NCBI GenBank assembly: GCA_965237965.1
Contig: CBDEGT010000002.1
Location: 62,001 to 126,000 of the forward strand
Direction of reading: 5' to 3'
From: UBA2988 sp965237965
Lineage (GTDB): Bacteria; Gemmatimonadota; Gemmatimonadetes; Longimicrobiales; Gaopeijiaceae
DNA length: 64,000 bases
Shown: positions 25,878 through 35,187 of the stretch, in pieces
Position numbering within the stretch: position 1 is the first letter of the stretch
How the letters are laid out: every line of letters begins with the position of its first letter
Notes under the pieces: generated by a model
The model's database searches: none
What the model was told of the DNA's origin: nothing
Seen by the model: the letters and a program-made list of their open reading frames with translations, nothing else
Program-made: the position numbers and the translations under genes

Positions 25878-25940
25878 CGGCGGTCTCCGTTATTGGGGCG
25901 GCGTGCGGCGGCGACTGGTGCGCGACCAAGCGTCGCCTAT

Positions 25941-26351
25941 TCAACCTACGAGTGATCGGACCCTTCGCGCCAAGCCTTGAAGTATGCCTGTCGCCAGCTC
26001 GGGGTGATCGGCTAGAAGCTCGTGGAAGTCCGTCCGGGTGATGCACATCAGCCGGGTGGGCTCGAGGGTTCGGGCCCCGACCACGCTCGGGTCCGAGTCG
26101 ATCAGAGACCACGTCCCGAAAGGCGTGTCCTCGCGGGCAACGTGCTTCTGGTCACCGACACCACTCAGCTCCACCGCACCCCGTACGATCACATACAAGG
26201 AATCACTGGACTTCCCGGCCTCGATCAGCACCTCCCCTGCCTCAACATCGAAAACCTCGGCGATGGAGGCCAGAAGCCCAAGATGAGAGCTTCGCGCGCC
26301 CTGCAGCAGGTCGACCTTCTGGAGCAGGAACACCTTCTCGATCAGATCCAA
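25941..26351 (-). CDS. Cyclic-nucleotide-binding domain protein
   Basis: 136 residues from TTG 26351, overlapping the stop of an upstream frame. A beta-roll with VEAGEVLIEAGKSSDSLYVI, VRGAVEL and DTPFGTWSLIDSDPSVVGAR matches the cNMP-binding fold, followed by a short helix. No DNA-binding domain is present, so it is not a Crp regulator; it may sense a nucleotide for the adjacent two-component pair 63 bp downstream. Confidence 0.75.
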   Translation of the reverse strand: MDLIEKVFLLQKVDLLQGARSSHLGLLASIAEVFDVEAGEVLIEAGKSSDSLYVIVRGAVELSGVGDQKHVAREDTPFGTWSLIDSDPSVVGARTLEPTRLMCITRTDFHELLADHPELATGILQGLARRVRSLVG

Positions 26352-26497
26352 TCGCCCCCTCTCTCGGGCGTCGTTCGTCGCCGTCTTCGCCGCCGCCCTT
26401 CCCTTCGTGTGGACGGGGTATCCTCCGGTGCGGCCGATCGGGCGAAAGACCGGGAGTCGGCCAAGGCACGCACGTACTCCAGCATCGGTACGCCGAA
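26342..26497 (-). pseudogene. 3' end of an unidentified gene, cut by IS debris
   Basis: A frame reading MRFGVPMLEYVRALADSRSF and ending in a very basic tail stops at 26342-26344, overlapping the start of the cNMP-binding gene. It looks like the last ~50 codons of a gene cotranscribed with the signalling cluster. Upstream it meets the IS110 fragment at about 26520. Family unknown. Confidence 0.35.
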
Positions 26498-26523
26498 TCT
26501 CATCTTGGTTGCTCTTTTCCGAT

Positions 26524-26722
26524 CTTCTGATGCTCGTCCAAGCCGCCTGGCATTACAGGCTCCGACCCGCCGTAGGCAAGCAACTCGAGAAGCGACAGCG
26601 CGGCCAACCGCCCACTGTCATCGCCCATGCCTGGAAATCCCAGCACCGGCTCCACAAGCTCTATCACCGCATCGCGGTCCGGAAATCGTCCCAGATCGCC
26701 GGCGTCGCCGTAGCTCGGGAAG
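26524..26722 (+). pseudogene. IS110-family transposase C-terminal fragment
   Basis: About 66 codons: VQAAWHYRLRPAVGKQLEKR and WKSQHRLHKLYHRIAVRKS, the C-terminal Transposase_20 region of an IS110-type enzyme. It lies in reverse to, and truncates, the IS30 transposase. A longer copy of the same fragment ends the broken DUF5916 gene at 51413-51675. Confidence 0.7.
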
Positions 26723-27948
26723 TACTGTCTCAGCAGGCCGTTGGTGTTTTCGTTCATGCCCCGCTGCCACGGGCTATGCGGGTCGCAGAAGTAGACGGCC
26801 AGGCCCGTGTCGATGCGGAGCTGCGCGTGCTGAGCCATCTCCGCTCCCTGGTCCCATGTCAGAGACCGGCGGAGTTGCTCTGGTAGGGTCGTGATCGACG
26901 AAGCGATCGCGTCCCGGACGGCCTCGGCACCGTGCCCAGCCAGCGCTGGACCGTTCTTGGTCCTGGGTTCGCCGTGGCGTTTCGCGCGGGGGAGGTGGAG
27001 CAGCATCGTGAACCGGGAGGTCCGCTCGACCAGCGTTCCGATCGCGGAACTTCCCAGTCCGAGGATCAAGTCGCCTTCCCAGTGCCCGGGAACGGCCCGG
27101 TCATCTGCCTCCACGGGACGTTCGCTGATCAGGATCTCCGGGCGAACGAACTTCTTGCCCCGTCCGCGGGTGCGAGCTCTCGGCACACGGAGCGCACGCC
27201 CGCTCCGAAGGCACGCCGTAAGTTCCCGACGCAGCGCACCGCGTCCCTGAACATAGAGCGCCTGGTAAATGGCCTCGTGCGATATTCGCATTGACTCATC
27301 ATCCGGGAAGTCGACACGCAGCCGGTTCGCGATCTGTGCCGGACTCCACGAGGCCGCCCACCGCCGCTCTTGCCGGCGACCGTGACGCCGTCCGATCCAA
27401 CGCACTTCTGGGCCCGCCACAGCCGCGCCCTCAGGGGCCGCGATCACGCCTCCAAGACGATCCTGTACATACCGCCTCAGCTCGCCGTTCGCAGCAAGCT
27501 TGGCGACTTTCGGGCGCCTCGCTCGCCCATCAGCGTGCCATTGGGCGGTCGTGGCTCGGTACTCCAGATAGCCGCTTCGGGTTGCCGCGTTCCGCCGCAG
27601 TTCTCGCGAGATCGTCGATGGTGACCGGTTCAACTGCCGGGCGATCTCGCGCACTCCGCGACCACCAGCGTGAAGGAGGGCGATCTCTTCGCGCTCGACA
27701 AACGACAAATAGCGCCGAGAAAGGGGACGCAGAGTAAAGGATGGCATTCCACCATACTCGCGGAACCAGCGTGTTCCGACAGCGGGAGACAGGCCGACCG
27801 CAATTGCCGCCTCCTCGCTCGACAATCCGCGAGCGATTCCCTCCCAGAAACGCTGCCGGTGCTCCCGGCGCCCCAACGGGGGACGACCGGGTGAACGCAT
27901 CGGCGGACGTAGTGCACGATCCGCTCTTCGGTGCCTGCTTGCCCCCAT
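26723..27948 (-). pseudogene. IS30-family transposase, 3'-truncated (copy 1)
   Basis: Native sequence runs from ATG 27948 to about 26723: a helix-turn-helix (LTREER-like SFVEREEIALLHAGGRGVRE, NRSPSTISRELRRN) and the DDE domain with HWEGDLILG, LVERTSRF, TWDQGAEMAQH and NENTNGLLRQYFP. The last ~45 residues with the catalytic tail LNSRPRKTLGW are missing; the frame runs on antisense through the IS110 fragment to 26500. Presumably inactive. Confidence 0.85.
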
Positions 27949-27995
27949 CGCAACTCCTCCCTCTCGAGGTGTTGCGACGACCGCTTGAACCTGGG

Positions 27996-28610
27996 TTGCC
28001 CGCCGCGGTCGCTGTGATGAATGAGTCCGTCTGCACGCTCATCCTGGCGCTCGCAGATCGCTTGCTCGAGCGCGTAGAGCGCGAGATCGCTCCGTAGGGA
28101 GCTCGAAACGCGCCAGCCCACGATCCTGCGTGCGAAAGCATCGATCACGAAGGCCACGTACACGAAGCCACGCCAGGTGGCCACGTACGTCAGGTCCGAA
28201 ACCCAGAGCTGGTTAGGGCGCTCCGCCGCGAAGTCCCGGTCTATCAGGTCGAGTGGACGCTCTGCTCCATCGCCAGACCTGGTGGTCGTCGTGAATGCAC
28301 GGCCCCGGACTACGCCTTCCAGACCCATCTCCTTCATCAGCCGCTCCACCATGCAGCGGGCGACCGAGAACCCTTCTCGCTTCAACTGCTTCCAGACCTT
28401 CTTGGCACCGTAGACCGAGATATTCTTCTCCCACACCCGAACAATCTCCGGGCGCAGCGCCCGATCACGATGGGCACGAGGCGGAACTCGCCTGGGGTCG
28501 GCCTCACGGGCCTTGTGCTCGTAGTAGGTGGACGGAGCGATCGGCACAACCGTACAAATCGACTCGACTCCGTACTCCCCACGGTGGTCATCGATGAACG
28601 TCACCATCAC
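27996..28610 (-). pseudogene. IS3-family OrfB, 5' part (copy 1)
   Basis: About 205 codons: HTH_21 region SVYGAKKVWKQLKREGFSVA and the integrase core LWVSDLTYVATWRGFVYVAF and VIDAFARRIVGW, ending at HHSDRGGQ where IS30 starts. Its ATG overlaps the orfA stop (ATGA), the frameshift arrangement usual in IS3. The rest of orfB is absent. Confidence 0.85.
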
Positions 28611-28927
28611 TTCGCTCGGCGGTCGAGCTCCGCCTGTGCGAAATATGCGGATGCCTTGCGCAGGATCTCGTTCGCTCGCCGGAGCTCCCGGTTCTCGCGC
28701 TCGAGTTCCTTCAGTCGCTGCCGCTCTTCCGTCGTCAGCCCCGGTCGCCGGCCCTTATCCCGCTCCGCCTGTCGTACCCAACTCCGAAGCGTCTCCGGCG
28801 TACATCCGATTTTCCCAGCGATCGAGCTGATCGCCGCCCACTGCGACTCGTACTCCGCCTCGTGCTCGAACACCATCCGCACCGCCCGCTCCCGTACCTC
28901 CAGGGAGTACTTCCTCACCTTGGTCAT
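28607..28927 (-). CDS. IS3-family OrfA (copy 1)
   Basis: 106 residues: helix-turn-helix (YSLEVRERAVRMVFEHEAEY, GCTPETLRSWVRQAE) and a leucine-zipper (QRLKELERENRELRRANEIL). The protein is identical to the copy at 34337-34657. In IS3 elements OrfA alone regulates, and an OrfAB fusion made by -1 frameshifting transposes. Confidence 0.9.
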   Translation of the reverse strand: MTKVRKYSLEVRERAVRMVFEHEAEYESQWAAISSIAGKIGCTPETLRSWVRQAERDKGRRPGLTTEERQRLKELERENRELRRANEILRKASAYFAQAELDRRAK

Positions 28928-29062
28928 GACCCCATCCTCTCAAGAGGTGGAGTCTCCGGCAATCCCGGGGCGATTCAGTCCAAGCGCCTAAGATGCGCGC
29001 TAGACCACTATATCGCGAATAAATCCTTCTAGGGATGGACTAGGAGGACGATCACCACGCCT

Positions 29063-29275
29063 CTAGGCAGCTCCTTCCTTGGACGGCGCAAGTCTACGCC
29101 ATGCTCCGAGGTCTACCGATCCGTTCCCCACAGTAGGTGGCTCGTGCTCACCGGACTCCTGCAGTTCAATGAAGTTGCGGAGGGCCGACTCACGAATACG
29201 CCACGAGCGAGCACACGCGAGAAGAGCCCGTGCCAGGTCAAGGGGCCTGTCCGAGATTAGAACGAACTGCGGCAC
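29063..29275 (-). CDS. Possible small protein after the TRAP permease
   Basis: 70 residues from GTG 29275, which overlaps the 3' end of the TRAP permease by 19 bases. Codon use is GC-rich at third positions and the first half is helical (LDLARALLACARSWRIRESA). No family resemblance. It may be a coupled small gene, or a chance frame in the 279-bp gap between the permease and the IS3 element. Confidence 0.3.
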   Translation of the reverse strand: MPQFVLISDRPLDLARALLACARSWRIRESALRNFIELQESGEHEPPTVGNGSVDLGAWRRLAPSKEGAA

Positions 29276-31284
29276 TCCGTACCAGTGAGCTCCACAACCT
29301 TTGTCCTCCGCAAGTCTTTCAGAACATAGCCAACGGCTACTATGACCCCTAAACCTCCCACGAGGAAGGAAGGGTGAAAGGCTGAAGCCGCCGCCACAAA
29401 CAGCAGGAGCCGGCCACTACCCGAAAGGGGACGAAGCGCATGCCCCTCCAGCGCCGCAGCGAACGCGGAAAGGGCCACCATAGCCATGACTCCCTTTCCG
29501 ATCACCAGAAATGCCGGGCCACCAAGTACGATCTCCGGATGCACGACCATCAGCAAGGGAATCAGATAGAGACCCTTCGCATACTTCCATGCGTGAAGAC
29601 CGGTTCTCATGGGATCGGATCCAGCCACACCGGCAGCCGCGTAAGCGGCTAAACAGACAGGAGGAGTCACGTTTGAGTCCTGAGAGAACCAGAAGACAAC
29701 CAGGTGAGCAGTGAGGACTGGGAGTCCGAACTCATTCACAAGAGCTGGACCGGCGAGGACGATCAGGACGATATAGCTGGCAGTAACCGGAAGCCCCATC
29801 CCCAGCACCAGGCTGGCAAGGAGGAGAAGAATGAGGGCCAGGAGTAGGTTGCCCTGAGAAAAAGAGAGCATGACGGCAGAGAAATTGAGGCCCAAGCCGG
29901 TCAGTCCAACGATACCGACGATGATGCCTGCGACCGCACATGCCAAGCTGACAGGGAGGGCATTTCGGCAAGCAAGCACGAACCCGTCCACAACCCGCAC
30001 GATCCCACCCTTGAGCCACTCGTACGGGGACTGTAGCCTTAGTCTGCCCGGTCCCTGTTCCAGATCCTCCACCCGCATGATCCGGTCCCAAGTGGCGCGC
30101 CCACCAGCCAGCGCGACAATGGCCAGGCAAGATAGGAATCCGACTCGGGCCACAGATAGGTCCATGAGGAGGGCTCCGATGAGCACTACCAGGGAAAAAA
30201 AGTAGTGCCATCCCTTCGCCATCGTGGCTCTGAAACTGGGGAGCTCCGAGGCGGGAATCCCCTGAAGACCTCTCGCTACCGCTACCAGATGCACGAAGAC
30301 GAACACCGTCCCCATGTAAAGAATGGCGGGAAGCAAACCTGCCCTGATGATCTCCAGGTAGGGTAGCCCGGTGTATTCAGCAATGAGGAAGGCTCCAGCT
30401 CCCATGATGGGTGGGAGGATTTGACCTCCAGTGCTTGCAGCTGCCTCGATCCCCCCAGCCTCCTCTGGACGATACCCAACCCTCTTCATGAGTGGGATAG
30501 TGAAGGCCCCGCTGGTCACTACATTCGCGATCGCGCTTCCGGAGACAGAACCCATGGCGGCAGAGGCCACAACCGCCGCTTTAGCGGGCCCCCCCGACTG
30601 CCTCCCCGTCAGGGCATAGGCTAAATCCATGAAAAATTGCCCAGCCCCCGTGACCTCCAGGAGCGCACCGAAGAGGATGAAGATGAAGACGAATGTGGCA
30701 GCGACTCCCAAGGGGATCCCGTAGATACCTTCCTGACCCAAGTAGAGTTGGCCCACAATCCGGCCGGTTCCATACCCCCCATGCCGGAGAACACCTGGAA
30801 GGAAGGGGCCTAGGTACGCGTAGCAGACAAAGAGAACGGCGATGGATGAAATCGCCCAACCCAGCACTCGGCGCGTCGCCTCCAATAGGGTGATTACTGC
30901 CGCTCCACCGACGACGACATCGAGGGTGCTGGGAGTGCCAGCTCTACCCACGATGGCGTCCAGATTTAGGGTAAGATAGAAGGCAGTGGCAGCGGCGGTG
31001 GCGATGAGGACCACGTCCATGGACCAGGCCAGACCACGTCGGAGGCCCCTCTCATGGCCGCTCCTCCACGGGAAGAGGAGGAACGCCAGGATCTCGACTA
31101 GCGCGAGATGAAACCCCCTCTGATAGAAGAGTCCGACCGGTCGGATTCCGGCCGCAGACAGTTGGAATAGGGCAAGCGCAATCGCGAGGATGACGAAAGC
31201 CCCGGCGGCGAAGGCGGGCAGGCCCAGCTCCCGTTGCGGAATCCTACTGACGGAGGCTGGATACAATGGCCGACTGGCCTTCAA
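29257..31284 (-). CDS. TRAP transporter fused permease (4TM/12TM), TAXI type
   Basis: 675 residues with about 18 hydrophobic helices. It carries the fused small and large TRAP subunits: FQLSAAGIRPVGLFYQRGFH near the start, then the large-subunit signatures GSVSGSAIANVVTSGAFTIP and ASTGGQILPPIMGAGAF, and near the end LVLGMGLPVTASYIV and DSNVTPPVCLAAY. Such sodium-coupled importers take up organic acids with a TAXI binding protein, here encoded 19 bp upstream. Length is normal. Confidence 0.92.
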   Translation of the reverse strand: MKASRPLYPASVSRIPQRELGLPAFAAGAFVILAIALALFQLSAAGIRPVGLFYQRGFHLALVEILAFLLFPWRSGHERGLRRGLAWSMDVVLIATAAATAFYLTLNLDAIVGRAGTPSTLDVVVGGAAVITLLEATRRVLGWAISSIAVLFVCYAYLGPFLPGVLRHGGYGTGRIVGQLYLGQEGIYGIPLGVAATFVFIFILFGALLEVTGAGQFFMDLAYALTGRQSGGPAKAAVVASAAMGSVSGSAIANVVTSGAFTIPLMKRVGYRPEEAGGIEAAASTGGQILPPIMGAGAFLIAEYTGLPYLEIIRAGLLPAILYMGTVFVFVHLVAVARGLQGIPASELPSFRATMAKGWHYFFSLVVLIGALLMDLSVARVGFLSCLAIVALAGGRATWDRIMRVEDLEQGPGRLRLQSPYEWLKGGIVRVVDGFVLACRNALPVSLACAVAGIIVGIVGLTGLGLNFSAVMLSFSQGNLLLALILLLLASLVLGMGLPVTASYIVLIVLAGPALVNEFGLPVLTAHLVVFWFSQDSNVTPPVCLAAYAAAGVAGSDPMRTGLHAWKYAKGLYLIPLLMVVHPEIVLGGPAFLVIGKGVMAMVALSAFAAALEGHALRPLSGSGRLLLFVAAASAFHPSFLVGGLGVIVAVGYVLKDLRRTKVVELTGTECRSSF

Positions 31285-31303
31285 CTCCAGATCCTCAGAG
31301 TCC

Positions 31304-32359
31304 TCACTGGGAGACGATCAGACGCTCTGGCACGTCGTGGCCACTGTCCCGCAGGTACCTAACGGCGCCAGGATGCAATGGGATGGGTGACGCTGAGAGC
31401 GTGTACTCCGCCGAGATCTGACGCGCCACTGGGTGCACGCCTTCGAGCTCCTCAAGCGCCTCCAGTAACTCCTGGATCAACGAGTACGCAAGCTCCTCGG
31501 GCATGTCGGCCGATACCACAAGGAGATTCGGAGTGCTCAGCGTATGAACTTGCTGCTCCTGTCCACGGTACGCCCCGGCAGGGACCACGTCCGGACGAAC
31601 AGTCGGATCGACCGCTTCGGTGCGCTCCACCTCTTCCGCTCCGAGAGGAACAAGGTGGACCGTACGCGCTGTGGCAAGATCCATCAGGGAGCTTGTTGGA
31701 GGGCCGGCGCTCCAGAATCCGGCATCCACATTCCCATCGCGGATCGCGTTCGCGGTCTCATTGAAGTTGAGGCGCTGAGGCTCGAAGTCATCGTATCCGA
31801 TCCCGTTCGCCTCCAGGAGAGTCCGAGCGGCAACCTCCGTCCCACTACCCGGGGCTCCCACGGAAACCCTTCGACCTACGAGGTCATAGAGCGTGCGGAC
31901 ACCGGTTTCCTCTAGGGTCGCCAAATGAAGGATGTTCGGGTAAAGGGCAACCAGAGCAAGAATTTGTCCGGACTGCCCTCCTTCAAAAGAACCCCTGGCG
32001 GTATGAGCCTCAAGGGCATTAGTACCCATGGAGAACGCCACCTCCACTTGCCCCGCCATCAGGAGGCTCAAGTTTTCGACCGAGCCTCCCGTAACTTCCG
32101 CCACCACGACCTGGTCCGGCAGGCCTCGGCTCCAGATCTCAGCAATGGAACCCCCCAGAACGTAGTAGACTCCTCCTGTTCCTGCGGTGGCTAGGGCCAG
32201 GATTTCAGGGCCGTCTCCAGGTGAGCAACGAACGAGGCTGAAGACCGAAACGAGCACGGCACCCAGCATCGCCACTGCTCTTCCCCAACCACCGCTCAGG
32301 CTTCCTTGCGTCTTCGGGTGAGCCACTTCTTCCACTGTCCTTGAAACTCCTCTGCCCAT
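31304..32359 (-). CDS. TAXI-family TRAP solute-binding lipoprotein
   Basis: 351 residues; a membrane-anchor signal with lipobox SLVRC (Cys45). The TAXI signature TAGTGGVYYVLGG follows the mature N-terminus and VSVGAPGSGTEVAARTLLEA is the second ligand-site loop. It feeds substrate to the fused permease directly downstream. A kinase 5' fragment lies 54 bp upstream in the same orientation. The N-terminus before the signal is unusually long; a start nearer the helix (MLGAVLVSVF) is possible. Confidence 0.88.
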   Translation of the reverse strand: MGRGVSRTVEEVAHPKTQGSLSGGWGRAVAMLGAVLVSVFSLVRCSPGDGPEILALATAGTGGVYYVLGGSIAEIWSRGLPDQVVVAEVTGGSVENLSLLMAGQVEVAFSMGTNALEAHTARGSFEGGQSGQILALVALYPNILHLATLEETGVRTLYDLVGRRVSVGAPGSGTEVAARTLLEANGIGYDDFEPQRLNFNETANAIRDGNVDAGFWSAGPPTSSLMDLATARTVHLVPLGAEEVERTEAVDPTVRPDVVPAGAYRGQEQQVHTLSTPNLLVVSADMPEELAYSLIQELLEALEELEGVHPVARQISAEYTLSASPIPLHPGAVRYLRDSGHDVPERLIVSQ

Positions 32360-32412
32360 ATCACCCCACCTCCTACCGGACCTGTGCCAGTGACCGGCCC
32401 CCCCCCGATCTT

Positions 32413-32475
32413 ACGCTCGATGCGGTAGCGGCCTACAAGGGCTGCGTTCAGGCGGGTGACGGGATCGGTCACCAG
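32413..32475 (-). pseudogene. Serine/threonine kinase 5' fragment, copy 2
   Basis: About 60 bp of the shared kinase start (DPVTRLNAALVGRYRIE on the minus strand), ending 54 bp upstream of the TAXI lipoprotein gene. The leader seen with other copies is not recognisable here. Confidence 0.65.
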
Positions 32476-32509
32476 TTGCCCACCGCGTCGGCTGGGTCGA
32501 CAGCCTCCC

Positions 32510-32986
32510 CTACGGCGCTACCACTGGCGTCGGCGCCACGAGGCTCATCCTGATCCTCCACGAACCGTCCGCGTCTTTCGTCAACGCGTTCATGTAGTTC
32601 CCGGACGCCTTCACCGGCTCACCGTCCGGGGGCGTCACGTCGACCTCGTACGTTCCCGACGCCACTGCTGATTTTCCATCCTCGGCAATGAACGTCTCAT
32701 CAGGTTGAATGGCGAGAGACTGGCTCCCACCGTCGAAACCCGCCTGGATTGCTATCGCGATGGCGTCCCTGTCGCGGTCGGGAGCTTGTCCAGGGAACAT
32801 GCGGACCGCCTCCATCGTGTATAGCTCGGCGAGTCCTCCTGAGTCCTTGTTCCCGAAGAGTTGAACGTAGGTATCACCCAGAGCGGTGATCGCCGTCCTT
32901 TCGGCGTTAAGGTCGACCTGAGGCCCCGATGGAGCGCAGGTCGCGAGCAGCACTGAAAGGGACAGGGCCAGGACACGGATGCTCAC
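32510..32986 (-). CDS. SnoaL-like/DUF4440 lipoprotein
   Basis: 158 residues from GTG 32986, preceded by AGGAGG at 6 bases. A lipoprotein signal (ALSLSVLLATC) precedes an NTF2-like cone fold: LGDTYVQLFGNKDSGGLAEL, AIAIAIQAGFDG, SGTYEVDVTPPDGEPV and SWRIRMSLVA. SnoaL/DUF4440 proteins are diverse small-molecule binders or hydrolases; the role here is unknown. A kinase 5' fragment lies about 250 bp upstream. Confidence 0.75.
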   Translation of the reverse strand: MSIRVLALSLSVLLATCAPSGPQVDLNAERTAITALGDTYVQLFGNKDSGGLAELYTMEAVRMFPGQAPDRDRDAIAIAIQAGFDGGSQSLAIQPDETFIAEDGKSAVASGTYEVDVTPPDGEPVKASGNYMNALTKDADGSWRIRMSLVAPTPVVAP

Positions 32987-33237
32987 GGAATCCCTCCTGT
33001 GGTCGGCAGGGTCACGCAGCGCGTCGGCTGTGGCTGAGCGAGTATAGCGCGCGGATCTCGTCGCCGCATGCTGGAGTCTGGGGCCTGCGCCGGGCGGGCG
33101 GGATGGCAAGGCCAGGCGGCGGATGCCATCAGGCCCCCGCCGGCTCGTGGGAGGACCTCAGGTGTTGGGCGACGGAGACCTCGCCGGGACCCGAGGTGGT
33201 CGCCGGGCGTGGGGGGTTGGCGGCTGGTTGGGAGGGC

Positions 33238-33380
33238 GCTCGATGCGGTAGCGGCCTTCTAGGGCCGCGTTCAGGCGGGTGACGGGATCGGGCTTGTTCA
33301 CCTGCCCAAGATGCCGGTCAGGGCGGTAAACCGCGAGAAAGCTCCGATACACGAGGGCGAGCGAAGGATCACGGCCAGCA
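33238..33380 (-). pseudogene. Serine/threonine kinase 5' fragment with leader, copy 3
   Basis: Minus strand: a leader ending TTGGGCAGGTGAAC and then NKPDPVTRLNAALEGRYRIE, breaking off after about 25 codons. The leader (33300-33380) is shared with copies 5 and 6 and contains TGTATC as a possible -10 element. The remainder of 32987-33545 shows no gene. Confidence 0.7.
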
Positions 33381-33545
33381 AGGTGGGCAGTGAGCCGGAC
33401 GGCTTGGCTTTACGGAGCTGGAAACAGAGTGTACTTGGGGTCCTAGCCCGCCAAAAAAGAACAGCGCCCCCCAGCACCGAGCGCCCTACTCCTCTCGGAT
33501 GATCAACTGAGTCGTCGGCTTGGTCACTTCCCCACCCTCCGTTCC

Positions 33546-34211
33546 CTAGTCGACACTTGGCTGCGGGACGATTCGGATATACGGCAGAGGCTGCCCCCAG
33601 CCGTCGGGGAACCGTTCACGCGCCTGTTCATCGGACACAGACGGAGCGATGATCACATCACCTCCCTGTACCCAGTTTGCCGGCGTAGCAAGCTGCTGCT
33701 TCGCGGTTAGCTGGCAAGAATCAAGCAGCCGAAGGATCTCCACGAAATTACGTCCTGTGCTCATCGGGTACGTGAGGGTAGCCTTGATCCTCTTGTCAGG
33801 CCCGATGATGAAGACAGAACGTGCAGTGGCATTGTCCCCAGCGGTTCGACCTTCGGAGGAGTCACCGGAATCGGCTGGGAGCATGTCATAGGCCTTCACG
33901 ACGGCGAGGGTCGGATCACCGATCAACGGGTACGTCACAGCATGACCCTGTGAGGCCTGGATGTCCTTTGACCACGCCTCATGGTCAGCGACGCCGTCGA
34001 CGCTGATCCCGATCACCTTACAACCTCTCGCAGCAAACTCGTCTTGGAGAGTGGCGACAGCACCGAGCTCCGTAGTGCACACTGGTGTGAAATCCTTGGG
34101 GTGCGAAAACAAGATCGCCCAGCCGTTACCGATCCAGTCATGGAAGGTGACCGTGCCCTGCGTCGTAGCGGCAGTGAAATCTGGCGCTGAGTCGTTGATG
34201 CGGAGTGACAT
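33546..34211 (-). CDS. Peroxiredoxin, 1-Cys (Prx6) type
   Basis: 221 residues. The peroxidatic Cys45 lies in HPKDFTPVCTTE with a conserved resolving context, the Arg in ARSVFIIGPD and a long C-terminal domain (NWVQGGDVIIAPSVSD) typical of Prx6-type enzymes, which reduce peroxides with an external thiol. Complete. The divergent IS3 copy begins 75 bp upstream of its start, so its promoter may be affected. Confidence 0.93.
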   Translation of the reverse strand: MSLRINDSAPDFTAATTQGTVTFHDWIGNGWAILFSHPKDFTPVCTTELGAVATLQDEFAARGCKVIGISVDGVADHEAWSKDIQASQGHAVTYPLIGDPTLAVVKAYDMLPADSGDSSEGRTAGDNATARSVFIIGPDKRIKATLTYPMSTGRNFVEILRLLDSCQLTAKQQLATPANWVQGGDVIIAPSVSDEQARERFPDGWGQPLPYIRIVPQPSVD

Positions 34212-34336
34212 GGGTCCTCCTCAGGAGTGGGAAGGTTCGGGGTGTGATGCACCCAACGATCCGTTGCGCGGAGGATGCGCACCTACTGAATCGCCCCGGG
34301 ATTGCCGGAGACTCCACCTCTTGAGAGGATGGGGTC

Positions 34337-34657
34337 ATGACCAAGGTGAGGAAGTACTCCCTGGAGGTACGGGAGCGGGCGGTGCGGATGGTGTTCGAGC
34401 ACGAGGCGGAGTACGAGTCGCAGTGGGCGGCGATCAGCTCGATCGCTGGGAAAATCGGATGTACGCCGGAGACGCTTCGGAGTTGGGTACGACAGGCGGA
34501 GCGGGATAAGGGCCGGCGACCGGGGCTGACGACGGAAGAGCGGCAGCGACTGAAGGAACTCGAGCGCGAGAACCGGGAGCTCCGGCGAGCGAACGAGATC
34601 CTGCGCAAGGCATCCGCATATTTCGCACAGGCGGAGCTCGACCGCCGAGCGAAGTGA
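34337..34657 (+). CDS. IS3-family OrfA (copy 2)
   Basis: 106 residues, identical to the OrfA at 28607-28927: helix-turn-helix plus leucine zipper. Overlaps orfB by ATGA. Confidence 0.9.
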   Translation: MTKVRKYSLEVRERAVRMVFEHEAEYESQWAAISSIAGKIGCTPETLRSWVRQAERDKGRRPGLTTEERQRLKELERENRELRRANEILRKASAYFAQAELDRRAK

Positions 34658-35187
34658 TGGTGACGTTCATCGATGACCACCGTGGGGAGTACGGAGTCGA
34701 GTCGATTTGTACGGTTGTGCCGATCGCTCCGTCCACCTACTACGAGCACAAGGCCCGTGAGGCCGACCCCAGGCGAGTTCCGCCTCGTGCCCATCGTGAT
34801 CGGGCGCTGCGCCCGGAGATTGTTCGGGTGTGGGAGAAGAATATCTCGGTCTACGGTGCCAAGAAGGTCTGGAAGCAGTTGAAGCGAGAAGGGTTCTCGG
34901 TCGCCCGCTGCATGGTGGAGCGGCTGATGAAGGAGATGGGTCTGGAAGGCGTAGTCCGGGGCCGTGCATTCACGACGACCACCAGGTCTGGCGATGGAGC
35001 AGAGCGTCCACTCGACCTGATAGACCGGGACTTCGCGGCGGAGCGCCCTAACCAGCTCTGGGTTTCGGACCTGACGTACGTGGCCACCTGGCGTGGCTTC
35101 GTGTACGTGGCCTTCGTGATCGATGCTTTCGCACGCAGGATCGTGGGCTGGCGCGTTTCGAGCTCCCTACGGAGCGATCTCGCGCTC
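34654..35187 (+). pseudogene. IS3-family OrfB, 5' part (copy 2)
   Basis: 178 codons, identical to copy 1 up to SSSLRSDLAL, then joined to the IS30 left end. Relative to copy 1, about 80 bp of orfB next to the junction (through HSDRGGQ) has been deleted. The 3' part of orfB resumes at 36815. Confidence 0.85.

Larger units (their letters stand above)
26723..28977 (-). mobile_element. IS3-family element interrupted by a truncated IS30 (copy 1)
   Basis: The IS3 left end (complement of TGAATCGCCCCGGG) is at 28977. Its orfB is interrupted after HSDRGGQ by an IS30-family element beginning at 27995. The IS30 right end and the rest of the IS3 element are missing, replaced by the IS110 fragment. The other IS3 copy lies inverted at 34287-37150. 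Confidence 0.8.

Noticed and set aside
33961..34509. 182-codon plus-strand frame joining the peroxiredoxin upstream region to IS3
   Set aside because: Antisense of peroxiredoxin followed by an out-of-frame reading of orfA.
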